From: Caldicellulosiruptor owensensis OL | GTDB lineage: Bacteria > Bacillota > Thermoanaerobacteria > Caldicellulosiruptorales > Caldicellulosiruptoraceae | Direction: 5' to 3' | Length of the DNA stretch: 64,000 nt | NCBI RefSeq assembly: GCF_000166335.1 | Contig: NC_014657.1 | Coordinates: 488,501 to 552,500, forward strand | Notes under the pieces: generated by a model | Databases searched by the model: none | Told to the model about the DNA's origin: nothing | Seen by the model: the letters and a program-made list of their open reading frames with translations, nothing else | Position numbers and translations under genes: made by a program | Shown: positions 18,716-26,670 of the stretch, piece after piece | Layout of the letters: each line of letters starts with the position of its first letter | Position numbering within the stretch: position 1 is the first letter of the stretch

Positions 18716-19759
18716 ATGGTAAGAGTTTTAGTAGCAGAAGATTCCCCTTTGATGAGAAGGGTTTTAATAAAAATACTTCAAAAAAGTCCTTTCATAAAAG
18801 TAATAGATTATGCCACAAACGGGCGGGAGGCAATCGAAAAGGTTGTCTCCCTTCGCCCAGATGTTGTTACGATGGATGTTGAAATGCCTGTATTGAATGG
18901 TCTTGATGCACTAAAAACAATAATGCAGACGTGTCCAACACCTGTTGTAATGATATCAACACTTACACAAAAAGGGGCTGAGGTTACTCTAAAAGCTTTA
19001 AGCCTTGGTGCGGTGGATTTTATACCCAAACCTTCTGTTTATTCAACCGATCTTGAAAGTATAGAAAATGAGATTATTCACAAAGTTTTGAATGCGTCAA
19101 AAGCAAATGTGTTTGTTGAAAAAGTTGAAACAGGAGTTGCCAACAGAAATAAAATTACTTCATTTTCCAAAAAACCATTGGTAAGACCAAACGCTATATT
19201 CATTGGTGTTTCAACTGGTGGACCTAAAACTCTGGGCGAAATAATACCATATATAAAAAATGACATTGGAGTACCGATATTTATTGTTCAGCATATGCCG
19301 CCAAACTTTACACGACAACTTGCTTCAACACTTTCAGAAAAAAGTCTTCTGTGTATAAAAGAGGCTGAAAAAGGTGAGATAGTAAAACCAAACACAGTGT
19401 ATATTGCACCGGGTGGCAAACAGATGGAAGTAACACTTTCTGGTGGTAAGACTGTTATAAACATAGTCGACGGTCCAGATGATTTGATATACAAACCTTC
19501 TGTTGATTATGTTGGATTTTCACTTGCTCGGCTTTACAAAGACAGACTACTTGCAATAATGCTGACAGGAATGGGGAACGACGGCGCAAAAGCCTTTGGT
19601 TTTATTAAAAAGCTTGGTGGTTTTATAATAGCAGAGGATCAGTCAACGGCTGTCATATTTGGTATGCCAAAAGCTGTGATAGATCAAGGGATTGCTGATT
19701 TGATTTTACCCTGCACAAGTATTGCGGGGGCTATAAATTCTATCTTTTTAGAAAAATGA
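18716..19759 (+). CDS. cheB: Chemoreceptor glutamate methylesterase
   Basis: 347 residues. N-terminal receiver domain with phospho-acceptor Asp54 (VTMDVEMPVLNG), then a linker and the CheB esterase domain. The catalytic triad segments are present: the serine in FIGVSTGGPKTLG, the histidine in VQHMPPNFT, and the aspartate in LTGMGNDGAKA. It removes methyl groups from receptor glutamates after phosphorylation by the kinase, resetting the array together with CheR (22942). A purine-rich ggagag site precedes the ATG. Confidence 0.96.
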   Translation: MVRVLVAEDSPLMRRVLIKILQKSPFIKVIDYATNGREAIEKVVSLRPDVVTMDVEMPVLNGLDALKTIMQTCPTPVVMISTLTQKGAEVTLKALSLGAVDFIPKPSVYSTDLESIENEIIHKVLNASKANVFVEKVETGVANRNKITSFSKKPLVRPNAIFIGVSTGGPKTLGEIIPYIKNDIGVPIFIVQHMPPNFTRQLASTLSEKSLLCIKEAEKGEIVKPNTVYIAPGGKQMEVTLSGGKTVINIVDGPDDLIYKPSVDYVGFSLARLYKDRLLAIMLTGMGNDGAKAFGFIKKLGGFIIAEDQSTAVIFGMPKAVIDQGIADLILPCTSIAGAINSIFLEK

Positions 19760-19782
19760 TTTTTTAAGGGCAGGGTTGAAAG

Positions 19783-21423
19783 ATGAACTATGATGAGAAA
19801 AAATTTCTTATGGGGCTTTTAGATGAAGGGAAAAAGATATACAAAATAGAGTTTTTGCTAAAGCCAGAAGCAGAATTTAAATCTCCATCTATGGCAAAAA
19901 TATACAAGGCTTTGAGTGAAAAGTATAACGTGTTTTTAACGATTCCAGATTTAGAACAGGAACATGTAAGTGAAGATATAAGCGAGTATCTGTTTTTTAT
20001 AGAAGGTGAAATTGATATCAATGAATTACGCCAAAATATAGAAAATATTTGTAAAGATGAAGATATTGTAGAAATATTCTTTATCCAAAAATTGCTAAAA
20101 GAAGATTTGGAAATTACAGAAACTGATGAATCAATTCAAAAAGAAAGTCAGGCAAATAGAGAGTATTTTCAAGAAGAAGTTAGAAATTTTACATCAACTG
20201 AGGTTGACCATGAAATAAAGAAGATTGATTCAGTACGAATAGACATAAATAAGTTAAATAATCTTACAAATCTTGCGGGTGAGCTTATTACTTGTAAATC
20301 TCAGTTAAATCAAATACTTAATGCTTTCAAAGAGACAAACATTAAAGATAAACTTCTGACAAACCTGATATCAAACCTTGAAAAAGGAATTTTACGGCTT
20401 GAAAGAATTTCGTTTGAACTTCAAGAAGGTATAACAAGTTTGAGACTTTTGCCTATCAAGAATGTGCTGAGAAAACTTCCTCGAATTGTTCGTGAAGTTG
20501 CACAAAAAGAAGGTAAAGAGGTTGAACTGGTAATAAAAGGTGAGGAGACAGAAATAGACAAAATAATACTTGAGAAGATAACCGACCCTCTGGTGCATCT
20601 GGTGAGAAACTGTGTAAATCATGGAATTGAAAGCCCGGAAGAAAGAGTTGCTAAAGGGAAAAGACCACAGGGGAGAATCGTGATAGAAGCATATGCAGAA
20701 GGTGAGAGTATATATATAAAAGTTTCTGATGATGGAAGAGGTATTGATTTAGAAAAGATAAAAGAAAAAGCTTTGAGGATGGGACTGGTAAAAGAAGAAG
20801 AAATTGAGAAAATGTCAAAAGAACAGATAATGGACTTTATATTTCTTCCCGGTTTTTCTACTGCTGAAAAGGTTGACGATGTAGCGGGCAGAGGCGTCGG
20901 AATGGACGTTGTGAAGAAGAATTTGAGTGAATTAAAAGGTGAAATAAAGGTTAAATCAGAAAAAGATAAGGGAACAAGTTTTTTGATGATAATTCCTCTT
21001 ACTGTTGCGATAATAAAGACTCTGCTGGTTTTAGCAGGGGATAGATTGTATTTGCTTCCTCTTGAAAAAGTGGTTGAGACAGTAAAGATAAGAAAGGAAT
21101 CAATAAAATCTATAACTGGCAAAAAGGTATGCAATGTTAAAGGTGAAATAGTTCCGTTTTTCAGCCTTCAAGAAATATTGGGATATCAAGAAACCGAAAA
21201 AGAAAGAAACTATTATTTTGGTATAATAGTAAGATACAGGGAAAGTAAAGTGGGGATAATTGTGGAAAGACTTATGGGTGAATATGATGTTGTTGTAAAG
21301 CCGCTGGACCAGTTTGTGGGGAATATAAAAGGTATAGTTGGTTCTACTATTTTGGGTGATGGTAAAGTTGTACTTCTGCTTGAACCCGAGCAGTTGATTG
21401 AAAGAATTGTTCAAAAAGCTTAA
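19783..21423 (+). CDS. cheA: CheA-type histidine kinase lacking the P1 phosphotransfer domain
   Basis: 546 residues, shorter than a full CheA. Residues 1-105 form a small alpha/beta domain like the P2-type linker domains of other CheAs; no His-containing P1 helix bundle is present anywhere. Then come the P3 dimerisation helices (about 146-225), the P4 ATPase with N box LVHLVRNCVNHGIE (270-283), G1 DDGRGID (316-322), F box FLPGFST (354-360) and G2 GRGVGMD (369-375), and a CheW-like P5 (about 405-546). The kinase can bind ATP but cannot phosphorylate itself. The missing histidine is supplied by the Hpt-CheW protein of the same operon (24199). R. sphaeroides CheA3/CheA4 is a known precedent for a split kinase. 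Confidence 0.93.
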   Translation: MNYDEKKFLMGLLDEGKKIYKIEFLLKPEAEFKSPSMAKIYKALSEKYNVFLTIPDLEQEHVSEDISEYLFFIEGEIDINELRQNIENICKDEDIVEIFFIQKLLKEDLEITETDESIQKESQANREYFQEEVRNFTSTEVDHEIKKIDSVRIDINKLNNLTNLAGELITCKSQLNQILNAFKETNIKDKLLTNLISNLEKGILRLERISFELQEGITSLRLLPIKNVLRKLPRIVREVAQKEGKEVELVIKGEETEIDKIILEKITDPLVHLVRNCVNHGIESPEERVAKGKRPQGRIVIEAYAEGESIYIKVSDDGRGIDLEKIKEKALRMGLVKEEEIEKMSKEQIMDFIFLPGFSTAEKVDDVAGRGVGMDVVKKNLSELKGEIKVKSEKDKGTSFLMIIPLTVAIIKTLLVLAGDRLYLLPLEKVVETVKIRKESIKSITGKKVCNVKGEIVPFFSLQEILGYQETEKERNYYFGIIVRYRESKVGIIVERLMGEYDVVVKPLDQFVGNIKGIVGSTILGDGKVVLLLEPEQLIERIVQKA

Positions 21424-21451
21424 AAAATTACAAAGGAGTGGACTACGAAGG

Positions 21452-22930
21452 ATGAATTCAGCTAAAGAAATTATTCAAATGCTAAATTCAGGTGACTATC
21501 TTTTGCAAAAAGAAGCAATAGAGAGTGCTCCGAACTTCAAAGAACCTGAAATTGTTGATAGCTTGATAGATCTTTTCATAAAAACAAAAAACAAGATGAT
21601 TGAAGAGCATATAACAGATGCTTTAAAACAGATGGGTGGAAGTTATACCGTTGAAAAGTTGTTAAGACTTTTAAATCATGAAGAAGCAAGAGTGAGAGTG
21701 TTTGCGTTTGAAGTTTTATGTAAGATTGGGAATGATAATATCCAGGCAATAATTAAAGAAGCAGAAAATCCAGATAAGAATGTTAGAAAATTCATAGTAG
21801 ATATTTTAGGTGCTTTGAAGAACAGAGAAGCAGTTAATGTTTTGATTAATAGATTATCAGATGATGATGTGAATGTTGTTCAAGGAGCTGTTGAGGCACT
21901 TGGCAACATTGGTGATGTTGAAGCGCTCAAAAAGGTGATAGAATTTTTACCGTCAGCTCATCTCTGGGTACAATGGACAATAATTGAAAGTATAAAAAAA
22001 GTCAATAGTAAAGAGTTGATTTCAGATGTTTTAAAACTGCCGTGGGAAATAGAAGATATCATCTTTGATAGTATCTTTGATATGGTAAAAGAAAATGGTG
22101 AGCTTGAAAATATAGAAGATGCGATAAATCTATATACCAAGCTTTCAACGCAGTTAAGAGTAAAGATTATGGAAACAATTTATTCCATTTATCTGAGGTC
22201 AGATAAACAAAAGATTGAAAAAATTTTGTCAGACATTAGATTCTTTGATGAAATAAAAGCCATCTTGATGTATGGGAATGATAATCAGAAATTTGAGATT
22301 TTAAAATATCTTGGAAGCATAGAAGACAAAGATTTTATAAGTTTTATAAAAAGCAAAGTATTTGATGAAACGGTTATTTTGAATACTATAAAACTATATT
22401 ATATCAGTGACACTTTTGGGAAAAGAGGGCTTATAAGAGTGTTTAAGTATTTTAACAGGTCAAAACTGGTGGAATATATTAAAGAGATATTCAAGAGCGA
22501 TGATGACATTTTAAAACTCAGCGGTTTGAAGATTATAAGATACAATAATATCAAGGAGGCAGCTGATGTGTTGCCTGAGATGATAAAAGAAGACAATCTT
22601 TTGCCAGAAGTATTGAAAACTGTAATTGAACTTGACCTAAAAGAGTTGTTTGACAGAATTTATGAAGAATATTTTAAAGTTAAAATTGACGATACGAAAC
22701 TTTTGATGCTTGAATGTATGGTTCAGTTAAAGCCAGACGATCAAAGAGTTGTGGCATTAATTAAAGATGAGCTTGCAAATGAATTGTTGTCTGATTCACA
22801 TATTCTCAAACTTTTGCAGTTGATACAAAAGATTGGTAACAAAGAACCGTTCAGAGCACAGCTTGAATATTTAGTTAACCATCCGAATATGGAAATTTCC
22901 ATCGAGGCTCAAGACTTGCTTGGAAGCTAA
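21452..22930 (+). CDS. HEAT-repeat protein of the chemosensory operon
   Basis: 492 residues from ATG 21452, with aaaggag 13 bases and aagg directly upstream. Most of the chain is paired helices of HEAT / PBS-lyase type, clearest at about 60-190: EARVRVFAFEVLCKIGN, KNVRKFIVDILGALKN, VNVVQGAVEALGNIGD, and again near the end. HEAT arrays form curved protein-binding scaffolds. There is no signal peptide or catalytic motif. The place between cheA and cheR suggests a scaffold or adaptor for this array. I know no characterised equivalent. Confidence 0.85.
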   Translation: MNSAKEIIQMLNSGDYLLQKEAIESAPNFKEPEIVDSLIDLFIKTKNKMIEEHITDALKQMGGSYTVEKLLRLLNHEEARVRVFAFEVLCKIGNDNIQAIIKEAENPDKNVRKFIVDILGALKNREAVNVLINRLSDDDVNVVQGAVEALGNIGDVEALKKVIEFLPSAHLWVQWTIIESIKKVNSKELISDVLKLPWEIEDIIFDSIFDMVKENGELENIEDAINLYTKLSTQLRVKIMETIYSIYLRSDKQKIEKILSDIRFFDEIKAILMYGNDNQKFEILKYLGSIEDKDFISFIKSKVFDETVILNTIKLYYISDTFGKRGLIRVFKYFNRSKLVEYIKEIFKSDDDILKLSGLKIIRYNNIKEAADVLPEMIKEDNLLPEVLKTVIELDLKELFDRIYEEYFKVKIDDTKLLMLECMVQLKPDDQRVVALIKDELANELLSDSHILKLLQLIQKIGNKEPFRAQLEYLVNHPNMEISIEAQDLLGS

Positions 22931-22941
22931 GGAGGAACAAA

Positions 22942-23787
22942 ATGCTAACAGAGATTATCTTAAACAATCAGGAATGGTCTCTAATAAGAGATTTTATATA
23001 TAAAACAACAGGTCTGTATTTTTCAGATGATAAAAAAAGTTACATTCAAAAAAGATTAAAGATTGCAATGGATAATTTAGGAATAGCAGATTTTTGGGAA
23101 TATTTAAAGAAAATAGAAATCGACAAAAGTGCTTTTAATAAATTATTAGAACTTATTACAACAAACGAAACATATTTTTTCAGAGACATTCCTCAGCTTG
23201 ATATGTTTTCAAAATACGTTTTACCCGAACTTTTAAACAGGAAAGCAAACAAAGGTAATTTTAGATTAAAAATTTGGAGTGCAGGGTGTTCTACTGGCGA
23301 AGAACCATACACAATTGCTATAATTTTGAAAGAAAGACTTGAGTATTTTGATGATTGGGATATAGAGATACTTGGAACAGATATTTCCGAAAGAGTTTTA
23401 AAACTTGCACAGGATGCTGTTTACATGCCGAGATCATTAAAAGATGTACCAGAGTATATAAAATTAAGATATTTTGAATACAATGCATCTGATAAGATGT
23501 ACAAACTTAAAGAAGAAATAAAACGGATGGTAACATTTAGGTATCTTAATTTATACGATGACAGTAAAATGAAATTAATGAGAAATTTCGATATAATCTT
23601 TTGCAGAAATGTGCTTATTTATTTTGATGAAGAGTCCAGAAAAAGGGTTGTTGAATATTTTTATGATGCGTTAAATCCTGGTGGATATATCTTTTTGGGG
23701 CATTCAGAGAGTATTTTGAGAATCACAAAGGCTTTTGAAATTGTTTATTTTGACAGCAATATTGCATTTAGGAAACCTATGAACTAA
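22942..23787 (+). CDS. cheR: Chemoreceptor glutamate methyltransferase
   Basis: 281 residues. The N-terminal helical CheR domain (about 10-75) is followed by the SAM-dependent methyltransferase fold: TTNETYFFRD, the SAM loop WSAGCSTGEEPYTIAI, LGTDISERVLKLAQ, FCRNVLIYFDEESR and the late PGGYIFLGHSES. It adds methyl groups to receptor glutamates using S-adenosylmethionine. No C-terminal pentapeptide-binding extension is seen. AAGGAGG lies a few bases before the ATG and 11 bases after the HEAT gene stop. Confidence 0.96.
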   Translation: MLTEIILNNQEWSLIRDFIYKTTGLYFSDDKKSYIQKRLKIAMDNLGIADFWEYLKKIEIDKSAFNKLLELITTNETYFFRDIPQLDMFSKYVLPELLNRKANKGNFRLKIWSAGCSTGEEPYTIAIILKERLEYFDDWDIEILGTDISERVLKLAQDAVYMPRSLKDVPEYIKLRYFEYNASDKMYKLKEEIKRMVTFRYLNLYDDSKMKLMRNFDIIFCRNVLIYFDEESRKRVVEYFYDALNPGGYIFLGHSESILRITKAFEIVYFDSNIAFRKPMN

Positions 23788-23812
23788 GAATTTAATGGAG
23801 GGAAGAAAAATT

Positions 23813-24172
23813 ATGCCTAAGATTTTAGTTGTTGATGATTCGCCTGTTGTAAAGAAGATTGTTACCACAACACTTGCAAAAAAAGGGTTTGAAGTAAAAG
23901 AGGCTTTGGATGGTGTTGCTGCACTGGAAGTACTTATTAGTGAGAAGATAGACCTTGTCATTACAGATTTAAATATGCCCAAAATGGATGGATTACAGCT
24001 AACAAGAGAAATAAGAAAAAATCCCACATATAAGAGAATTCCTATTATTATGCTTACAACAAATCCTTCAGAAGAGCAAAAGGCTTTAGAGGCAGGAGCA
24101 AATTTATATTTAAAAAAACCTGTAACAAGTGAGGAGCTAATATCACATGTCCAAAAATTTTTAGGATTGTAA
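23813..24172 (+). CDS. CheY-like single-domain response regulator
   Basis: 119 residues from ATG 23813, ten bases after GGAGGG; the ATG at 23795 lies within that ribosome site. A lone receiver domain with the acidic pocket DD (8-9), phospho-acceptor Asp52 (VITDLNMPKMDG), the Thr of MLTTNPSEE and the Lys of LKKPV. It is a candidate phosphate acceptor from the Hpt-CheW protein. Whether it acts on a flagellar motor cannot be said, since no motor genes are in the window. Confidence 0.93.
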   Translation: MPKILVVDDSPVVKKIVTTTLAKKGFEVKEALDGVAALEVLISEKIDLVITDLNMPKMDGLQLTREIRKNPTYKRIPIIMLTTNPSEEQKALEAGANLYLKKPVTSEELISHVQKFLGL

Positions 24173-24198
24173 CAAGAAACTAAAAAGGTGGGATTACA

Positions 24199-25185
24199 AT
24201 GACAGACCAGCTGTTTAGTACAGCAGAGTTGGAAGAAATAAAAAAAGAGTTTGTTGCTGAGACATACGAGCATCTTGAGAATGCTCAAGATGCTCTTTTG
24301 CAACTTGAAAGTGACCCGAAAAATTATGAAACATTGAATTTCATATTTCGCGAAATCCATTCTATAAAAGGCGGAGCAAACTTTCTTGGTTTGCAGGATA
24401 TCATAAATGTGTCTCATGAGATGGAAAGTTTGCTTGACAAGATGAGAAACTATGAGATATATCCAACAAGTCAGGTTATAAATATCATTTTAGAAGGTAT
24501 AGATATTATTCGAAAGTTAGCAGATAGTATAAACAGTGGAGGTGGACAGGTTTTTGATTATTCGGCATATATAGAAAGATTAAAAGAAATAACAAATTCA
24601 AGTCAATCTTCCCGAGTAGTTTTGGACAAAGAGTCAAATGATAAAAATCCAAACAGGTTTGAATTGGAAAGCAATTTTGACTATTCTCAAAATAGTAATG
24701 TATTAAAAACATTTGATTTAAATGAGATTGACGAAACTACTGATGAAGATTATTATAAAATAATTGTTTCTTTTGAGTATGGAAATGTAGTTTATGGGAT
24801 TGAAGTGGAGTTTGTCCGAGAAATAGTAAAGCCAGCTGATGTAACTCCTATTCCTTTTGCTCCTGAATATGTGATGGGACTTATGAACCTGCGCGGGGAC
24901 GTTGTAACAATTGTTGATTTTGGCAAGCTTTTGGGAGTAGAAGGGAATGATAGTTCCAATCATAAGGTTTTAATAATCGGAGATGAAGATATGACATTTG
25001 GACTTTTTGTTGATAATGTAAAAGAGGTTTTAAGCGTTCTTCCAGACGAGATAAAAGAAGCTAACATAGCATCTGTATCAACAGAAATTTTGGAAGGAGT
25101 AGTAGAGAGGGATGGAGAATTTGTACAGGTGATAGATATAAAGAAGATTTTAGGAAGGGCAAAAAATAATGTGGAGTTGATTTAA
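24199..25185 (+). CDS. Hpt-CheW fusion, the separate phosphotransfer half of a split CheA
   Basis: 328 residues. Residues 1-110 are an Hpt (CheA P1) domain with phospho-acceptor His54 in FREIHSIKGGANFLGL. A low-complexity Ser/Asn/Asp linker (about 130-183) leads to a CheW domain (185-328): KIIVSFEYGNVVYGIEVEFVREI, YVMGLMNLRGDVVTIVDFGK, GLFVDNVKEVLSV. There is no ATPase domain, so it needs a kinase in trans, and the P1-less CheA at 19783 is the obvious partner. The CheW part could hold the histidine inside the array. The stop codon is directly followed by the next start (25186). Confidence 0.93.
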   Translation: MTDQLFSTAELEEIKKEFVAETYEHLENAQDALLQLESDPKNYETLNFIFREIHSIKGGANFLGLQDIINVSHEMESLLDKMRNYEIYPTSQVINIILEGIDIIRKLADSINSGGGQVFDYSAYIERLKEITNSSQSSRVVLDKESNDKNPNRFELESNFDYSQNSNVLKTFDLNEIDETTDEDYYKIIVSFEYGNVVYGIEVEFVREIVKPADVTPIPFAPEYVMGLMNLRGDVVTIVDFGKLLGVEGNDSSNHKVLIIGDEDMTFGLFVDNVKEVLSVLPDEIKEANIASVSTEILEGVVERDGEFVQVIDIKKILGRAKNNVELI

Positions 25186-26187
25186 ATGGCATGGTATATA
25201 TATGCATTTTTCATACTTATGTTAATAGTTATAGTTGCTGAAGGGTTCTTGATTGTCAAAAAGTCTAAAGAAATACAGAATATTATTTATTTTATGGCTA
25301 CAAGAGTGGATGAATCTAAGGTATCTAAGGAATTCATAAATTTGTACAAAAATAGAATACAAATGATAGAAAAACCATTAAAAGATGAGATATATAAACT
25401 TCGAGCAGAAAATGAGAGTTTAAAAGATGAAATAGAAAAAAGCAATTTTAAAAGTTATAGAAATGAGATTTATCAAAGATTTAAAACCTTATTTATGTCA
25501 CTTGGTGAGGTTATGGAAGCATTTAAGATGGTATTGGATGAGATAAATGAAGCTTTGATAAAAAATTTAGAGGATATGAATATTCGGTCAACTACAGTTG
25601 AGAGTGAGTTGGTAAAAGGTAAAAATAAGATTTCTAAATCTGTTGAAGATATAAATCTTATTTTGAACCAGATGCGAGATTTATCAAAGGATGTTCTAAA
25701 TCTTTCAAATCATATTGAGAAGATGGAAAGAGTTGCAGGAATTATTAACGATATTGTAAAAGAAATTTCATTTATTTCTTTGAATGCCCAGATTGAAGCT
25801 AACAAAATGAAAGATTCTTTAACATTCGGTTTACTGGCATCTGAGATGAGAAAACTTGCAGATGGTGGTAAACAAAACCTTAAGGAAATTAGCAAATCAA
25901 TGGCAAATGTTGTAGATGATATAAATGCAAACAATAAAAAGATTGAAAATTTTGTAAACAGGATTGAGGAGTTAGAAAACAGTACACGTGAGATAACAGA
26001 TGAGATTGATTCTCTCAGTAACCTCATAAGTTCGGTACTAAAGTATCAAGAAGAGCTGTATAATCAAATAAAACAGCATTTTGCTGGAATTCAAGAGATT
26101 GTTGGAGTGCTTGAAAATATTCACACTGAAGCTGTTCAGATTGTAGAACAAGAATTTAAGGAAAATAAAAAGTTTGTAAACGTTTAA
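25186..26187 (+). CDS. Membrane-anchored receptor-like protein with degenerate MCP tip
   Basis: 333 residues. One N-terminal membrane helix (about 4-24) with almost nothing outside, then a long coiled coil (60-330). The region at 187-227, INDIVKEISFISLNAQIEANKM...FGLLASEMRKLADGG, aligns with the MCP signalling tip but has lost much of the standard consensus ([26 protein letters not shown]). It starts one base after the Hpt-CheW stop, so the two are probably made together. It may tether the otherwise soluble array to the membrane. Weak similarity makes the MCP assignment probable, not certain. Confidence 0.78.
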   Translation: MAWYIYAFFILMLIVIVAEGFLIVKKSKEIQNIIYFMATRVDESKVSKEFINLYKNRIQMIEKPLKDEIYKLRAENESLKDEIEKSNFKSYRNEIYQRFKTLFMSLGEVMEAFKMVLDEINEALIKNLEDMNIRSTTVESELVKGKNKISKSVEDINLILNQMRDLSKDVLNLSNHIEKMERVAGIINDIVKEISFISLNAQIEANKMKDSLTFGLLASEMRKLADGGKQNLKEISKSMANVVDDINANNKKIENFVNRIEELENSTREITDEIDSLSNLISSVLKYQEELYNQIKQHFAGIQEIVGVLENIHTEAVQIVEQEFKENKKFVNV

Positions 26188-26207
26188 GAAATGAGAGAGG
26201 TTATATT

Positions 26208-26642
26208 ATGAGAAAAATAACCTTTCTGATTGTAGATGATTCACCGGTTTGGAGAAGAATTATAAGAAAATTTGTTGAAGAAAAACTCAAAGGGATAGTA
26301 GTGGCAGAAGCAAGTGACGGTCTTGAAGCTATAAACCTTTACAATAAACTAAAACCTAATGTGGTAACAATGGATATTGAAATGCCCAAATTAGACGGAA
26401 TCAGAGCTATTGAAGAGATATTGAAATATAACAAAGATGCAAAGGTTATAGTTATAAGTTCTAAAGGTGAGGAAGATATTGTCAGGAAAGCTCTTCTAAA
26501 AGGTGCAAGAGATTTTATTATAAAAGATCTGGAAACAGAGAAATGGTTAAAAAAATTTGAGAATGTTATGAAAGAAGATAAGCCCCAAAATACATTACTT
26601 TACAATATCAAACGTTATATAGATAAATTTAAAGGACGCTAA
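26208..26642 (+). CDS. Second CheY-like response regulator
   Basis: 144 residues, one receiver domain: acidic pocket DD (10-11), Asp56 in VTMDIEMPKLDG, IVISSKGEED, and a late FIIKD in place of the usual KP segment. The phospho-site neighbourhood resembles CheB and PatA-type receivers more than the CheY at 23813. The last 30 residues are a basic helical tail. AGAGAGG lies upstream of the ATG. It could be a phosphate sink or the regulator of the PAS-GGDEF-EAL protein that follows 28 bases later. Confidence 0.9.
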   Translation: MRKITFLIVDDSPVWRRIIRKFVEEKLKGIVVAEASDGLEAINLYNKLKPNVVTMDIEMPKLDGIRAIEEILKYNKDAKVIVISSKGEEDIVRKALLKGARDFIIKDLETEKWLKKFENVMKEDKPQNTLLYNIKRYIDKFKGR

Positions 26643-26670
26643 ATTTTTACTTCAGCGGGGGTTCTTCTAT

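Noticed and set aside
20619-21134. 171-codon minus-strand frame
   Set aside because: Shadow of the CheA-like gene over its ATP-binding boxes.
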